Counted from the first letter of the stretch, positions 1 through 11,157 are shown. The stretch is 64,000 nucleotides of DNA from Conchocele bisecta (GCA_029237695.1 CM055265.1:44199331-44263330), one strand, 5' to 3'. Made by a program: numbers and translations. Notes: generated from the letters alone by a model not told the origin.

Positions 1-1435
1 ATATGAAGTTGTGCTTACTCCCCCCTTTGTAATTTTGTAAAATAAATTTAGTGCTTACTCCCCCCTTAGTATTTTAAAAATATAAATTTGTGCTTACTCC
101 CCCCTTTGTAATTTTGTAAAATAAATTTGTGCTTACTCCCCCCTTAGTATTTTAAAAATATAAATTTGTGCTTACTCCCCCCTTTGTAATTTTGTAATTT
201 TGTAAAATAAATTTGTGCTTACTCCCCCCTTTGTATTTTAAAAATATAAATTTGTGCTTACTCCCCCCTTTGTAATTTTGTAAAATAAATTTGTGCTTAC
301 TCCCCCTTTGTATTTTAAAAATATAAATTTGTGATTACTCCCCCCTTTGTAATTTTGTAAAACAAATTTGTGCTTACTCCCCCCTTTGTAATTTTGTAAA
401 AATAAATTTGTGCTTACTCCCCCCTTTGTATTTGTATATGATGAAGTTGTGCTTACTCCCCCCTTTGTAATTTTGTAAAATAAATTTGTGCTTACTCCCC
501 CCTTAGTATTTTAAAAATATAAATTTGTGCTTACTCCCCCCTTTGTAATTTTGTAAAATAAATTTGTGCTTACTCCCCCCTTTGTATTTTAAAAATATGA
601 AGTTGTGCTTACTCCCCCCCCCTTTGTAATTTTGTAAAATAAATTTGTGCTTACTCCCCCCTTTGTATTTTAAAAATATAAATTTGTGCTTACTCCCCCC
701 TTTGTAATTTTGTAAAATAAATTTGTGCTTACTCCCCCCTTAGTATTTTAAAAAATATACTAAATTGTGCTTACTCCCCCCTTTGTAATTTTGTAAAATA
801 AATTTGTGCTTACATCCCCCCTTTGTAAATTTTGTAAAATAAATTTGTGCTTACTCCCCCCTTTGTATTTTAAAAATATAAATTTATTTGTGCTTACTCC
901 CCCCCCCTTTGTAATTTTGTAAAATAAATTTGTGCTTACTCCCCCCTTAGTATTTTAAAAAATATAAATTTGTGCTTACTCCCCCCTTTGTAAATTTTGT
1001 AAAATAAATTTGTGCTTACATCCCCCCTTTGTAATTTTGTAAAATAAATTTGTGCTTACTCCCCCCTTTGTATTTTAAAAATATAAATTTGTGCTTACTC
1101 CCCCCTTTGTAATTTTGTAAAAATAAATTTGTGCTTACTCCCCCTTTTGTATTTTAAAAATATAAATTTGTGATTACTCCCCCCTTTGTAATTTTGTAAA
1201 ACAAATTTGTGCTTACACCCCCCTTTGTAATTTTGTAAAAAAAAATTGTGCTTACTCCCCCCTTTGCATTTTAAAAATCTAAATTTGTGCTTACTCCCCC
1301 CTTTGTAATTTTGTAAAAAAAAATTGTGCTTACTCCCCCCTTTGCATTTTAAAAATCTAAATTTGTGCTTACTCCCCCCTTTGTAATTTTGTAAAATAAA
1401 TTTGTGCTTACTCCCCCCTTTGTATTTTAAAAATA
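1..1435. repeat. AT/C-run minisatellite, ~40-bp units
   Basis: About 36 head-to-tail units of roughly 39-41 bp. Each has a GTGCTTACTCCCCCCTT core followed by an AT-rich spacer. Two spacer types, one with TGTAATTTTGTAAAATAAA and one with TATTTTAAAAATATAAA, tend to alternate and give an ~80-bp higher-order period. The array continues off the left edge. On the minus strand a stretch near 1095-1454 stays open and would encode repeats of the type YKGGSKHKF; I regard this as an accident of the unit length, not a gene. Confidence 0.97.
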
Positions 1436-1815
1436 CAGGCACCAAATGTCTCATTCTAAGGTAAGTGGTTTGAACGTCATTGCAGTATGAATAGTCACAT
1501 ACTTTAGTATGGCAGCCATCTTGAATATAGGCTAATCATATAGATATTACACTATTATAATTAGTTATATTGACATTCTCATAGTCAATATACTGGGTAT
1601 AGACACCCAGATCACCATTCTAGGGCCAGTGGATTTAAAGTTATTGCAGTTTGAAGGTTGACCTAATCAACCATGGCGGTCATCTTGAATTTATACTAAA
1701 CAGGTACATGCTACACTGTTCTAATTAGTTATATTGGCATTCCTATGGTCAAAACCATGGGTATAGACACCAAAATCACCATTCTAAGTATATCAGTTCA
1801 AAAGTTGTAAGCACT
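1436..1815. repeat. Diverged ~165-bp tandem repeat
   Basis: Two long and one short diverged copies. The phrase GTATAGACACC followed by ATCACCATTCTA recurs at about 1597 and 1761, and a weaker form occurs at 1438. Between them recur a CATCTTGAAT block and a TAATTAGTTATATTG block. No coding signal. Confidence 0.7.
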
Positions 1816-2511
1816 TGTATATGCATTATGTGGGTGGTGGCCATCTTGGATTATGACATCATATGACAAATTTCCTTATGGCTATGCAAATCTAACTAAA
1901 TATGAACTCTATATTTCAAATGTATATTATAGTTAATAAATATAGACAATATACAGATTTTTCATATTACGTCTATTGAAATCATGTGTTTTGCATTTTC
2001 AGCAATATTTTTTTATAAAATGCCAAAAAAAATGCATTTTCTGCCCCAAAATATAGAGAAGTTAGCAAGTTGTGCTATGGTCACATATAGTACTATCAAT
2101 GTATGTCATTTTGACACCATGTGTGGAAGATTATGATGAAAAACAAAAATATGACATATTAACGATTAATAGGTACCCAACTGTTTTTCAGCATAATTCC
2201 AATGGGTTACCATGGAAACATGCTAAAATGAAGGTCATGCTCCCATTTCCGGCAACCACAAGAACAATTTTCGGACTCAGCATATCGAAAGCATTCAGAA
2301 AAATGTTGTTTCAATTTGTTCTACCGTGGGGAGGGGTTACTCCTTAACTAAAGCCTTAAATTGGGGTTGGCCACTACTCTAATTCAAACATGATGTGATG
2401 TGAGGCGGGCCAAACAATAAGACAGTTATAGTTCACATGATAAATTTTCAACAAACTAATTTATTACAAATTCAATATGTGAACTATAACTATTACGTAT
2501 CTGCCCTACAG
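1816..2511. other. AT-rich sequence without recognised feature
   Basis: Intergenic or intronic sequence, probably the intron upstream of the first visible SH3-gene exon. A 91-codon open stretch at 2072-2347 has no recognisable similarity and no exon-like base composition. The last bases before 2512 form a usable splice acceptor (TCTGCCCTACAG). Confidence 0.6.
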
Positions 2512-2656
2512 CCGTATGTGTACACGGGCAACAAGAAGGAGCTCTGGGACAGGATGAGACGGGAGCTGGAGCAGGAGGAGAGTGGCAGCCACGCGACCCT
2601 CGGCAGCCGCGCCGACCTGGACAAGGACGACGGAGACAAGGGAGGTGACAAGGCAG
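2512..2656 (+). CDS. SH3-domain protein, third-from-last exon (partial gene)
   Basis: Exon flanked by CTACAG acceptor and CAG|GTGAGA donor; it enters at phase 0 and leaves at phase 1. It is clearly GC-richer than its surroundings and encodes a charged segment starting PYVYTGNKKELWDRM, then Glu-rich and Asp/Lys/Gly-rich stretches (DKDDGDKGGDKAG), probably a helical or disordered linker before the SH3 domain. Upstream exons must lie left of the window. The gene runs toward EDC4. I do not recognise the protein, so no symbol is given. Confidence 0.85.
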
Positions 2657-2771
2657 GTGAGACTCATAAACTGCACAACACGTAATGGCATCAGACAGTT
2701 GCACATTGTACTTGTAGAGCTTTATAAATGACGTTGATTGAACTAGATTCATCAGTAAGCTAGGGCATCAT

Positions 2772-2915
2772 GTAGCCGATTTCACCAACATTGCAAAGTA
2801 TACTTATCTAGCAAAGTATACTTATCTAGCAAAGTATACTTTCAATTTTAGGATCAATTTATTAATTTTTATTATACTGAATTTATTACATTATCACAGC
2901 CATTTTGGCAGTTAC
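2772..2915. repeat. MITE-A, partial copy
   Basis: Left half of the MITE-A family: TAGCCGATTTCACCAACATTG start, tandem copies of GCAAAGTATACTTATCTA and the TATACTGAATTTATTACATTATCACAG block, cut at the palindrome centre. Lies in the intron between the first two visible SH3-gene exons. Confidence 0.8.
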
Positions 2916-3323
2916 CTGATAAATTATTGTAGATCCATGAGCGTGCTACAAGATCAGAAATGATACAAGTCCCATTTTTTCCAGTTACAATTATAATAGT
3001 TTAACCGGTCTCATTTTGTCAAGAAAACGCATGAAAAGTATCTCATAAAATTAATACAAACTGATTCCATATACATGTACATGTATAATGGTGTAAGTAT
3101 GAACTATCTCCAAAATAATAAATTCATAATACATGTACAGTGCAACTTCTACAACAGCCAATCATGGGAAAACAGAAATGTGGCTGTTTCGTTGCAGAGA
3201 AGTGACTTATAGACACAATATATGCAACAAATATCCAATTTGGATATAAAATGGTGACTTACAGAGAGAGGGTGTTGTTGTAGAGGTGAATGTTCAATTT
3301 TAATATGCCCACCTATGTTACAG
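2916..3323. other. Intron sequence, no recognised feature
   Basis: Remainder of the intron between SH3-gene exons. AT-rich and without a repeat family I can match elsewhere in the window. It ends in a TATGTTACAG acceptor directly before 3324. Confidence 0.6.
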
Positions 3324-3452
3324 AAGGCGAGGAAAACAAGGAGCTGACCAAGGACGAGAAGAAGCGAGCCAAGAAACAGAGGAAACAGAAGGCCTTTGTT
3401 GTCGTGGTCGCGTACAAGAAGCAGACCAAGCAGGAGCTCAGCCTCAAGAAAG
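3324..3452 (+). CDS. SH3-domain protein, penultimate exon
   Basis: Acceptor TGTTACAG and donor AAAG|GTACAA; phase 1 on both sides, matching both neighbours. It encodes a Lys/Glu-rich basic helix (ELTKDEKKRAKKQRKQK), then the first strands of an SH3 fold: KAFVVVVAYKKQTKQELSLKKG. The pattern hydrophobic-x-Y, then ELSLKKGE, is the usual RT-loop region of SH3 domains (ALYDY...ELSFKKGD in typical members), although the ALYDY motif is degenerate here (VVVAY). Confidence 0.88.
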
Positions 3453-3522
3453 GTACAACATACAGATACATCTACAGCTAGTGTCTAGTGGCTTCAATAC
3501 TGAATGTGTATGATCCTGATCA

Positions 3523-3820
3523 GTAGCCTATTTCACCAACATTACAAAGCATACTTATCTAGCAAAGTATACTTCGAGGGAGAAATTTTCAATTTAAGGA
3601 TAAATTTTTATTATACTGAATTTATTACATTATCACAGCCATTTTGGCTGTGATAATGTAATAAATTCAGTATAATAATTCTGCATACTTTCAATCATCA
3701 AATATATGCAGTGGTTAGTTCTATATGAAATAATGCATTTTGGGAAAAATAAATGATTACTCCCTCAAAGTATACTTTGCTAGATAAGTATACTTTGCAA
3801 TTTTGATGAAATCGGATACT
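3523..3820. mobile_element. MITE-A, full-length copy
   Basis: About 300 bp with long terminal inverted repeats: GTAGCCTATTTCACCAAC at the left and its approximate complement at the right (GATGAAATCGGATAC). Internal CAAAGTATACTT repeats in both orientations and a central palindrome around CACAGCCATTTTGGCTGTG. Same family at 17401, 45202 and, truncated, at 2772 and 58045. No ORF; non-autonomous. Confidence 0.88.
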
Positions 3821-4129
3821 GATGTAGTGTCCTGCCAGTACACAAAAGATCGTAGTGCAATCCCATTTTTGTCAACTTTTATAATCAGATAATAATGTTG
3901 CGTCCGTTGTTGGAATTGGAAACAGCTCAGCATATTCCATTCTAGATGCCACACAGGAATAATTGGTCACGAAAGGTCGAAGTCTGCAACATTTCTGTAT
4001 AATCGAAGCTATCTACAACACTATAATATTAAGTTCTTATGTCTATGACTACGAGTGGCCCATGCTTTAAAAATTGTTCTGTTGCAAAACTCCACATCAT
4101 ATACTTGGCTCAACCTATACAATTACGTG

Positions 4130-4318
4130 CATATGGGTTTCAGTGTAGATCCATCTGCAGTCTGATCAGGATCTACGTCATTCCATCAATGAAACACCCT
4201 TCATTCTTCTAACAAGGAATATAGATCGCTATCAGACTACAAGAGTGTGTAATTTGATCAGGAGCTACACTGGTCACAAATTTCATAAGCCCCATTACTC
4301 CAGTCACAGCCACATAAA
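4130..4318. repeat. MITE-F, diverged copy
   Basis: Carries CAGTCTGATCAGGATCTAC, a CATCAATGAAACACC block and the terminal GCCCCATTACTCCAGTCACAGCCACAT, all diagnostic of the MITE-F family seen at 22892 and elsewhere. Lies in the last intron of the SH3 gene. Confidence 0.75.
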
Positions 4319-4548
4319 TGGCAACCCATATTATTTTGAACCCAAGAAGACGTGCAATATCTCATGAAAAATAAAGACAACATTTAAGATATTTTCCATA
4401 AATGACATTGAATGTTCACAAAATGTTCCGAGCAATTCCGCATTGGCTTTGAGCATTTCAACTTTCGACGTCATTTACAGAAATCATCACAGTAGATCTG
4501 CATGTCGAAAGGATATAATAATCAATGTCCCGGCCATGGTTGTTACAG

Positions 4549-4904
4549 GTGAGCTGGTGATCCCTATCCTGAAGGAGAATGAGGATGGATTCGGCTACGG
4601 CGAGGTCCGCAGGGGCAAGTTCGGCAAGAAGAAGTGTGGATTCTTCCCGATGTCCCACGTCGTTTCTGGCACAGTCAGTGGAGCGGATGGCACGGCGGTC
4701 AGCGGGGCAGTGGTTATTGGAGTGAATGGCGCAGTGGTCAGTGGAGCAGATGGAAGCGTAGTCAGCAGGGCAGTGGTCAGCGCGGTGGATGGAGCTGCGG
4801 CAGACAAAGTCGCGACATCGGCGGACGTCGATGAGGGAGAGACCAGGGTGATGGCAATCAGCATCCTGCCAAACGCAGACAGCGACAACGACAGAGATGA
4901 TTAG
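4549..4904 (+). CDS. SH3-domain protein, last exon with stop codon
   Basis: Acceptor TTGTTACAG, phase 1 entry, TAG stop at 4902-4904. It completes the SH3 domain: GELVIPILKENEDGFGYGEV, then RRGKFGKKKCGFFPMSHV, where DGFGYGE replaces the usual DGWW.GE and GFFPMSHV fits the family's GLFPSNYV ending. The tryptophans of the ligand groove are replaced by Phe/Tyr, so peptide binding may be unusual. After the SH3 comes a tail of about 75 residues built from an imperfect ~17-residue repeat (VSGADG..VSGAVV..V.GA), ending in an acidic DSDNDRDD. Protein identity unknown; only the domain is assigned. Confidence 0.85.
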
Positions 4905-5726
4905 ATGTTTGGGATCTAGGCGATATTTATAGGAACATTTTTATTGGAACATATGCTTTTTTTTTTTAAATTGGCTACGTTTCAAAAGTGATTATTGTTG
5001 CTGATATTGTATTTGTTGATATGTTTTTTCGTTTGCGTTCAATATGCTATGGTATTTGCTGATATTTTCTTTCTGAATTTATTAAGAAGCGTTTATTGAG
5101 GAACCAGAATATGCAAATATCCTTTAACGTCATATAGGACCTTTGTGAATTATTCCAGCTGTACTCTGTATGACTTTTGACTAACTACATGTGTGGTTGT
5201 ATTCGGACCAAGAGACAGTGATAGTCCGATGTGTGACCGATTGTGGTTTTACGGACGTAAAGCTATAGTCAAAACTGTCACGAGAGGTCAAGTGGCAACA
5301 AACTGCTATATACGACCAAGATCACGCGCCCTAAGCACAGATATTGATCTCACAGAGCGACGCCCAGTATAGGCACCGGCTGGTGTCTATCGAATCCAAG
5401 GCCAGATGAAATCCGCACTCCACCATGGTGGAACGGGATTGAACAGTGCAGGACAGAACAGCGTCAACATGTGAAAATCGTCAGCAGAGGGGATTAAAAG
5501 TGGAAGACACGTCCATTCAAATCTTGGGATTTATAAAACCATAATTGTCAGCATAATCACTTATAAATAATCACTCAAATCTTATAATTTTTTTCTTTTT
5601 GTCGTCAGGAATAAAGACGGTACAGATTAAATTAAGAATATTGTTTACTAACCTTGTGTTTTGTTTTGTATATTTCTGCCTTTGACCCTAGGGAGCAAGC
5701 AGATACGTTTTTCAGCTTTGAATGTG
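4905..5726 (+). other. Probable 3' UTR and downstream sequence of the SH3 gene
   Basis: No coding signal on either strand. An AATAAA hexamer occurs at 5610-5615 (GGAATAAAGACGG) and is a plausible polyadenylation signal for the SH3 gene. I searched the opposite strand for the missing last exon of EDC4 and did not recognise it here. Confidence 0.45.
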
Positions 5727-6115
5727 TTTGTTTGTTTATTGGTGTTTAACGGCCTATCAACAGCTAAGGTCATGTAAGGCCGGGCAAACGGGTTCGATCC
5801 CGTTTTAACCTGCTGCATTGGGAGGAAAATCCAAAAATCAGAACGGAATATTTACATCGAGAAACAATATATTCAGCCCTGAAATTAGAATAACCTAACC
5901 TGGTGCCAGGTCCATACCACACCCAAGTCACTTGGCCCCTTCCCCTAAAATAGGATTACGAATAATCGTAATACTCATATAAAGGGTATAACCAGATTCA
6001 ACTGTCACATACAAAATGTCAAAGATGTATGTGAGGGCCAAACCAGGTCTCTAGTCGGAATTCCGGTAAAGATGAACCCCGATCGTTGAATTACCCGTCG
6101 CGTGCTCCCGACCAA
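5727..6115 (+). mobile_element. Repeat V (TGTTTAACGGCC family), near-complete copy
   Basis: Starts TTTGTTTGTTTATTGGTGTTTAACGG and contains GGGTTCGATCCCG, which resembles a pol III B box. It continues through the CCTGGTGCCAGGTCCATACC block, AAAATAGGATTACGAATAATCG, and the end block GAACCCCGATCGTTGAATTACCC. About 390 bp with no ORF; SINE-like, but a tRNA origin is not certain. Best reference copy in the window; others at 10372, 11180, 12180, 24897, 50049/54725 and 59308. Confidence 0.85.
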
Positions 6116-6594
6116 CCACCCACAGCTTTGAATGTGAATGTTAGACCTTTGATGTGGACCATTTCAGTATTGCCTGGCGTAGACGCTTTCATCCTCGCCT
6201 CGTCTTTTTCCATTTTCCGGTCATAAAGGGTGTACCAAAATCTATATTTAGCTCGATCAATATGTGTAAAATTTGTCATGCAGGTTCAACCTGGATGCAC
6301 CAACATTGAAGGAATATGCATATTACAGAAAACAGTGCCTTATTGTGAAATCATTTTCACATTCTAGCGAGAGTTATTTATAATTAGTTTAATACATTTG
6401 CGAAATTTTGCTGTTCAATTGCAAAATGTGTGCATATTTCTCCATATATGTAGGCATATTGATCAACAAATTACGACAAATCTGTTCAGGGGATTATTAA
6501 GTAACAACACCAAGTTGAGATCTATCCATGATGTTTTTCACATGAATCTGAACAGCTCATACTTGAGATAATGTGAATTTTGCCAAAAATGATG
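6116..6594. other. No recognised feature
   Basis: AT-rich spacer. A 62-codon minus-strand open stretch at 6091-6279 overlaps the end of repeat V and has no recognisable similarity. Confidence 0.5.
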
Positions 6595-6923
6595 CAGTCA
6601 AACCTCTAAAGCGAACACTCTAAAATCCTCGGTGTTTTTACTTTCACGCCTAAATATCTGATACCTAAAAGTATTGCCAAACACTGTAGATCCTGAGGAG
6701 ACGGCTTGTTACAAGCCGGCTCATCTGGATCTACAGTGTCTGCATACGTTTGCTTTATGGTCTCACCGTCTGTATGGTTGAAAGCGTTAATTTTGCTGGG
6801 TTTCACTGTAATACATCTCTATTTAATATTTGTTTTACGATTGGAAACTGCTAAATGCCTGAAGAGCAGTGGAACTTCTCTAAACTGGAGACAACCAAGA
6901 GCTCCGCTATAGAGGTTCCAGTG
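6595..6923. mobile_element. Tigger/pogo-like MITE with an internal palindrome
   Basis: The ends are inverted repeats: CAGTCAAACCTCTAAAGCG on the left and the complement of CGCTATAGAGGTTCCAGTG on the right, of the CAGT..AACCTCT type found in pogo/Tigger elements. The interior holds a family-E foldback near 6677-6745 (GATCCTGAGGAGACGGCTTG and its inverse). No ORF. Confidence 0.65.
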
Positions 6924-7134
6924 TATTCCAGCAATAATATGAAAAGCTAACAACATTTTGGCACAAACAGAAATGGTAATTCAACTTGTTTATGGAAGTC
7001 TGCCGATTCAATATTGTTACATAAATCTTTGATAACATTTTCGGCAAAAATCATTCGGTATTCTGTGCATTATCTCAATGATGGGCTCACATGATGATAC
7101 ATTGATATAAAACAAATGGTAATTATGTATAAAA

Positions 7135-7527
7135 CAAGAATTCCGCCACAGAAGCGGTGTCGCGTCGGCCGAGGCATTTGGCCATAACGTGATCATTTGC
7201 TAAAGTAAGTATCACAAAAACACGAAAAAGGTCATGGTTGAAGAAACTTTTTTACATAAAAAAATGGCTACCGTTAAGTGTTTCCACAACCATATGAAGG
7301 GCAAAAAGGTCAAGGTGATGTTAGTGGTGGCATGTGTGTGTTCCAAATGCTTACATGTATCAAGTGTCCAAATATTGAAGCAATCCGTCAAGTAATATTA
7401 AAGTTATACCATGATGATGCTTGTACAAATGTTTTGACATTTTGGATGACGACGACGCGGTCGACTATGACGGAAAAAGCGGCGACTATAGTTGCACCTT
7501 CTCCTAAAGTAGGCGCGACAATGACAC
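7135..7527. mobile_element. Small element with GCGCGACA-type end
   Basis: Begins AATTCCGCCACAGAAGCGG followed by TGTCGCGTCGGCCGAGGCATTTGG and ends CTTCTCCTAAAGTAGGCGCGACAATG. The same architecture, with a central 'tcaaggtgatg...catgtatcaagtgtccaaatattgaagcaatccg' text, occurs at 41826-42076 inside a MITE-D. The 90-codon plus-strand ORF here lies wholly inside the repeat and is not a gene. Confidence 0.7.
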
Positions 7528-7969
7528 CATGTTTACCATATAATTTCTAATATGGCCCTCAACTGTCAAACAACCCTATGACAAAATTTGATCTATGACA
7601 TTTGTAACAAATACAGGTATTGTGCCTATACCTATAACAATTTCTAAGAATGTTCTCCAAATATGTATTCAAAATCAGGCAGGGCCCGGTTACTCCAAAG
7701 GTTTGGAGCAACCGGGACCAGGTTGATTTTGATCACAGAGTACTGCTGAGCCTCGTCCAATCAAGCTTCCCGATTGTAAGCATGAGCCCTATACATTTGC
7801 ATTACAATTATTACATTTACCGACTGTCGCTAGCAAAAATAAACAATTCAACCGACATTAATGGAGGCGTATTGCATTTATAACCACTGTTGACCACAAT
7901 GTCATTATGGTACGCACAAGATGCCATATTTTCCTATGTAACTCTGTGTATTTGAACACATATTAACCC

Positions 7970-8176
7970 TTTCAACCCTACTTATCATTAAGTCAACATG
8001 TGCAAACACTGTGGATCCAGATGAGATGGCTCGTAACGACTCCTAACGAGCCGTCTCATCAGGATCTGCAGGATTTGTACGAATTGTTCAATTCTAAATA
8101 AACTTTTTCTTGTTAACGCAATAGTCCAACAATTAGAATGGAAAAGCCAATGTTGTATTCAGGGGTGAAAGGGTTA
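7970..8176. repeat. Family-E foldback element
   Basis: Inverted arms starting CCCTTTCAACCC and ending GGGTGAAAGGGTT, with the central palindrome GATCCAGATGAGATGGCTCG / CGAGCCGTCTCATCAGGATC. Related foldbacks occur at 10070, 19440, 19720, 21000, 21480, 46900, 47480 and 58400-58790. Confidence 0.75.
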
Positions 8177-8190
8177 AGGTTACTTACTAT

Positions 8191-8615
8191 AGGAATGAAT
8201 GGCCTTTTTTGTGGAATTTATCGGGGTATAAACTTGGAAAAGTCGCGGGAATACTGGACGAAGCGATAAAAAATTATAATTTTCGAGAAAAAAATAATTT
8301 GATTGGCCCGTAGCAAGTATCTGTCCAAAATTTATATCCCAGTAAACTCCCACGCCGAACTACTTTCCTTAATAACCGTGAGGCGCAGTTAAAATAATTC
8401 TTAAGAAAACGGAAAATAAACACATTTTCTTAATGAATTTATTTCAAATGCTGGAATTATAAGGAATGAATGGCCTTTTTCTTGAATTTATCGGGGATAT
8501 AAACTTGGAAAAGTCGCGGGAATACTGGAAGAGGCCTTCCGGCCTTCGTCCAGTATTCCCGCGACTTTTCCAAGTTTATACCCCGATAAATTCCACAAAA
8601 AGGCCATTCATTCCT
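8191..8615. repeat. Hairpin-B compound repeat
   Basis: Two hairpin-B modules around a spacer. The first arm (8191-8267) reads AGGAATGAATGGCC, then TTGGAAAAGTCGCGGGAATA; the second module (8460-8615) is a long, nearly perfect palindrome centred on GAGGCCTTCCGGCCTTCGTC. The spacer carries the block GGCGCAGTTAAAATAATTC, the standard partner of hairpin B. Paired arms of about 75 bp would form a strong cruciform or RNA hairpin. Confidence 0.85.
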
Positions 8616-9182
8616 ATATCCATTCTTTCATGAATCTATCTATTGCGATTCTAACAAACATAATGGATCAGTGCACAGGATCGACATTGGTCATGAACAA
8701 AATAATGGTTTGTCAGATCGTGGGACATATGAGACAAGCCATGTGACATTGTACGTAGGAAGATGTGCGATATTTTCCGTAAACGACATCAAAAGTAGAT
8801 GGAACAGAATTTCAAATTTCAACGTAATTTACAGAAAATATCACTTTCTGTAAATATTAGTTTAAAAAAAAAGAAAGAAATTGCACAGCTTAAGTACAAA
8901 ATCACATTGGTTCTCTCGTATATTTTCCGAATTACAGTGTTTTTTTTTTTTTGTAAGGCCCATTTGTTAGCTGTGCCTAGTCGGGCCGTTGATGGAGGAA
9001 AGGGACCAAAGGAATTTATGGCCAGTGTATATACTGTTCATAAACAATAGTTCAAGCCATTATCACTGTGCAGATATCATAAGGACCCTTTTCTCAGCCT
9101 CGGTCCAAAATGATCGTCGAGATCGATAAATAAATGTATAACAAAACTAGAAATTTATCACTTCACAATACACACTTCATGT
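8616..9182. other. No supported gene
   Basis: AT-rich spacer. It includes the short motif TCGTAAACGACATCAAAAGTAG-like sequence shared with 4380-4490 and 16165 (CCGTAAACGACAT / TGTAAACGATAT), so it is old dispersed repeat at least in part. Open stretches at 8671 and 8799 have no recognisable similarity. Confidence 0.5.
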
Positions 9183-9640
9183 TCCCGTTTCACTAAACTT
9201 TGTACGACTAAGACGTTTGTAACAGCGAAATTGGAAATTAGAATAACATTTACACCGATAGGTGATGTTGGTAATTGTTTAGTGGATGTGTTCACATGTA
9301 ATGTGTACATGTAGGCGGACAATGGTAGCAATGGTTAGCAACGTTAATTTGAAAAGCAAATTACTGTAAAACCTCTCTAAACCGGACACCAAGAAAGATT
9401 GGTGTTCTTAATTATGGTTGGTTTAGTCTATCTATTATGTTCATATGTGTTCTTGTTCGCAAAGCACATATTCACTTCTTGGAGTGTTTATTTGCCTGTT
9501 TTACAGTGAAACATCTCCAAACCGGACACCCTGGGAGGTTGGGACCTCCCAGGGTGTCCGGTTTGGAGAGGTTTCATTGTAATAAAAATCTTTGTACAAA
9601 CATTTTTATTTTGCGAAGTTTAGTGAAACTGGTCCCAGAT
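9183..9640. mobile_element. Diverged MITE-D-like element carrying pogo-type inserts
   Basis: The outer ends match MITE-D: CGTTTCACTAAACTTTGTACGAC at 9186 and GCGAAGTTTAGTGAAACTGG at about 9613. The interior holds a CTGTAAAACCTCTCTAAACCGGACACC pogo-type end at about 9364 and a complete 76-bp pogo-type MITE at 9504-9579. Confidence 0.65.
9504..9579. mobile_element. 76-bp pogo/Tigger-type palindromic MITE
   Basis: CAGTGAAACATCTCCAAACCGGACACCC and its inverse meet at the centre, leaving almost no interior. Flanking TA on both sides (9502-9503 and 9580-9581) fits the TA target duplication of the Tc1/mariner/pogo superfamily. A closely related 65-bp copy lies at 19138-19202. Confidence 0.85.
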
Positions 9641-10371
9641 GCCTAGGCACACATATGGACAGACAGCCATACCATAACCTGCCTTTGACAGGTAAATAAC
9701 ACAGCACATGTGGATCTAAATTGGAAGGCTGATGGTAATATATTATGACAATCATTTTGTTCGTTGGCTACATGCATCACTATGGTTCACTGTTCCATTC
9801 CTCCAGTCAAATAGGGGACTGTAAAATAATAACGGCTAAACAATAACAAAATAAAACATTCTCCATAACTGCATGGTATGTAACCAAAACTAGTTAATAG
9901 TAACTTGCTCTAAATAATCTTTGTTTGAAAGCCAATACTATGCTGTACTTGTAATCACAACACAGACCTATGCATCACAAAGCTAAATAGTCCAAATACA
10001 ACACTTTTTTAATCCTTTCACCCGTAAAATCCAGCATTGGCTTTTCCATGTTAATTGTTGGACAAATGCTGCAGATACTATTGAGCCGGCTCGTAATGTG
10101 GATCTACAGTGTTTGCACGTGTTGACTATTGTCTGTAGGGCAAAAATGGTGAATCGTGATCATTCACAAGTGTCCCAATGTCATTGTTATTGATGTATAA
10201 CATTTTTCATTATTCCGCAGTAAGGGTACCTCTGGTATCAACATTGCTGCACAATCTATTGCCGACACGGTGACACTGTGCCAGTTTGATTGGCCACCTG
10301 CATTTACATCGCTACATGGTAGTGACTTGCGAACCCCATATGAGACACGCCATGCGATTTTGTACCTTCGG
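9641..10371. other. Spacer with a family-E fragment
   Basis: No gene seen. A partial family-E foldback (GGCTTTTCCATGTTAATTGTTGG, then GAGCCGGCTCGTAATGTGGATC) lies at about 10020-10125. An 88-codon minus-strand open stretch ending at 10164 overlaps repeat V and a GAGT microsatellite and is not supported. Confidence 0.5.
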
Positions 10372-10850
10372 ACGAGTGAGTGAGTGAGTGAATAGGGTTT
10401 AACGTCCGCTTTTCTGACATAGAGGTACAAGCCTCAGGGAGTCTACACGCAGACGGGTCAACAGGGTCGAGTCCCATATCCACCTGTCCAAGGGGGGTAA
10501 ATCCCAACTTCAGAACTCAATATTTACAATCAAAATATATATTCAGTCCTGAAATTAGAACAACCTGATCTGGTGCCAGGCCCTCACCACACCAGCATCA
10601 TTTATCCCATCCCCTAAAAGTAATAGGATTAGCGCTAATCTTACTTTTATATATGGGGCATAGCCCGACTCAACTCTCACATACAAGAAAGCCAAAAATG
10701 TACATGAGGGCCAAATCCGGTATAGTGGGTTCCGGAAAGTATGAACCCAATCGTTAAGCCAGTTTAGTCGCCTTTTACGACAAGCAATGGCTACTGCAGC
10801 ACTATTCTCAGGATCAGTTGATCCCGCCCCGGTGCCTGCACGGGGCATAC
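10372..10850. repeat. Repeat V, variant copy with GAGT microsatellite
   Basis: (GAGT)5 at 10373-10392, then GGGTTTAACGTCCGC, the AACCTGATCTGGTGCCAGGC block, AATAGGATTAGCGCTAATC and the GAACCCAATCGTTAAGCC end. Diverged subfamily of repeat V. It is bracketed by an inverted 26-bp phrase (CATATGAGACACGCCATGCGATT near 10339 and GCATGACGTGTCTCATATGAG near 10873), suggesting insertion into an older element. Confidence 0.75.
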
Positions 10851-11157
10851 CTTCGGACGAAGGTACAAAATTGCATGACGTGTCTCATATGAGAAATCTT
10901 TATGGCACATACAAACCAGTATATGGACTTCACCACAGTAAAATGCAGCTGATTCTATCTGCGACTCAGTCAGATCAACAGCTGTAGCCACGTAGTCTAA
11001 TCAGGGCCCACACTGGTTGCTATTGGGCTAACGACACATTTCCCATGCCACTTACATCTATTACAGCCTATTCATTTTAGGCAAAAACCTTCAACCGGAT
11101 ATAATATTGTTGGGGTGTATTTATGTACTGGCATCGATTGTGAATCTGATAGTGGGT

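Noticed and set aside
1095..1454. 119-codon minus-strand ORF with YKGGSKHKF repeats
   Set aside because: It is the translation of the 40-bp minisatellite; the unit length merely avoids stops. No other coding evidence.
4595..4888. Minus-strand Ser/Thr/Ala-rich ORF opposite the SH3 gene's last exon
   Set aside because: Shadow of the plus-strand exon, which has matching splice phases and an SH3 domain.
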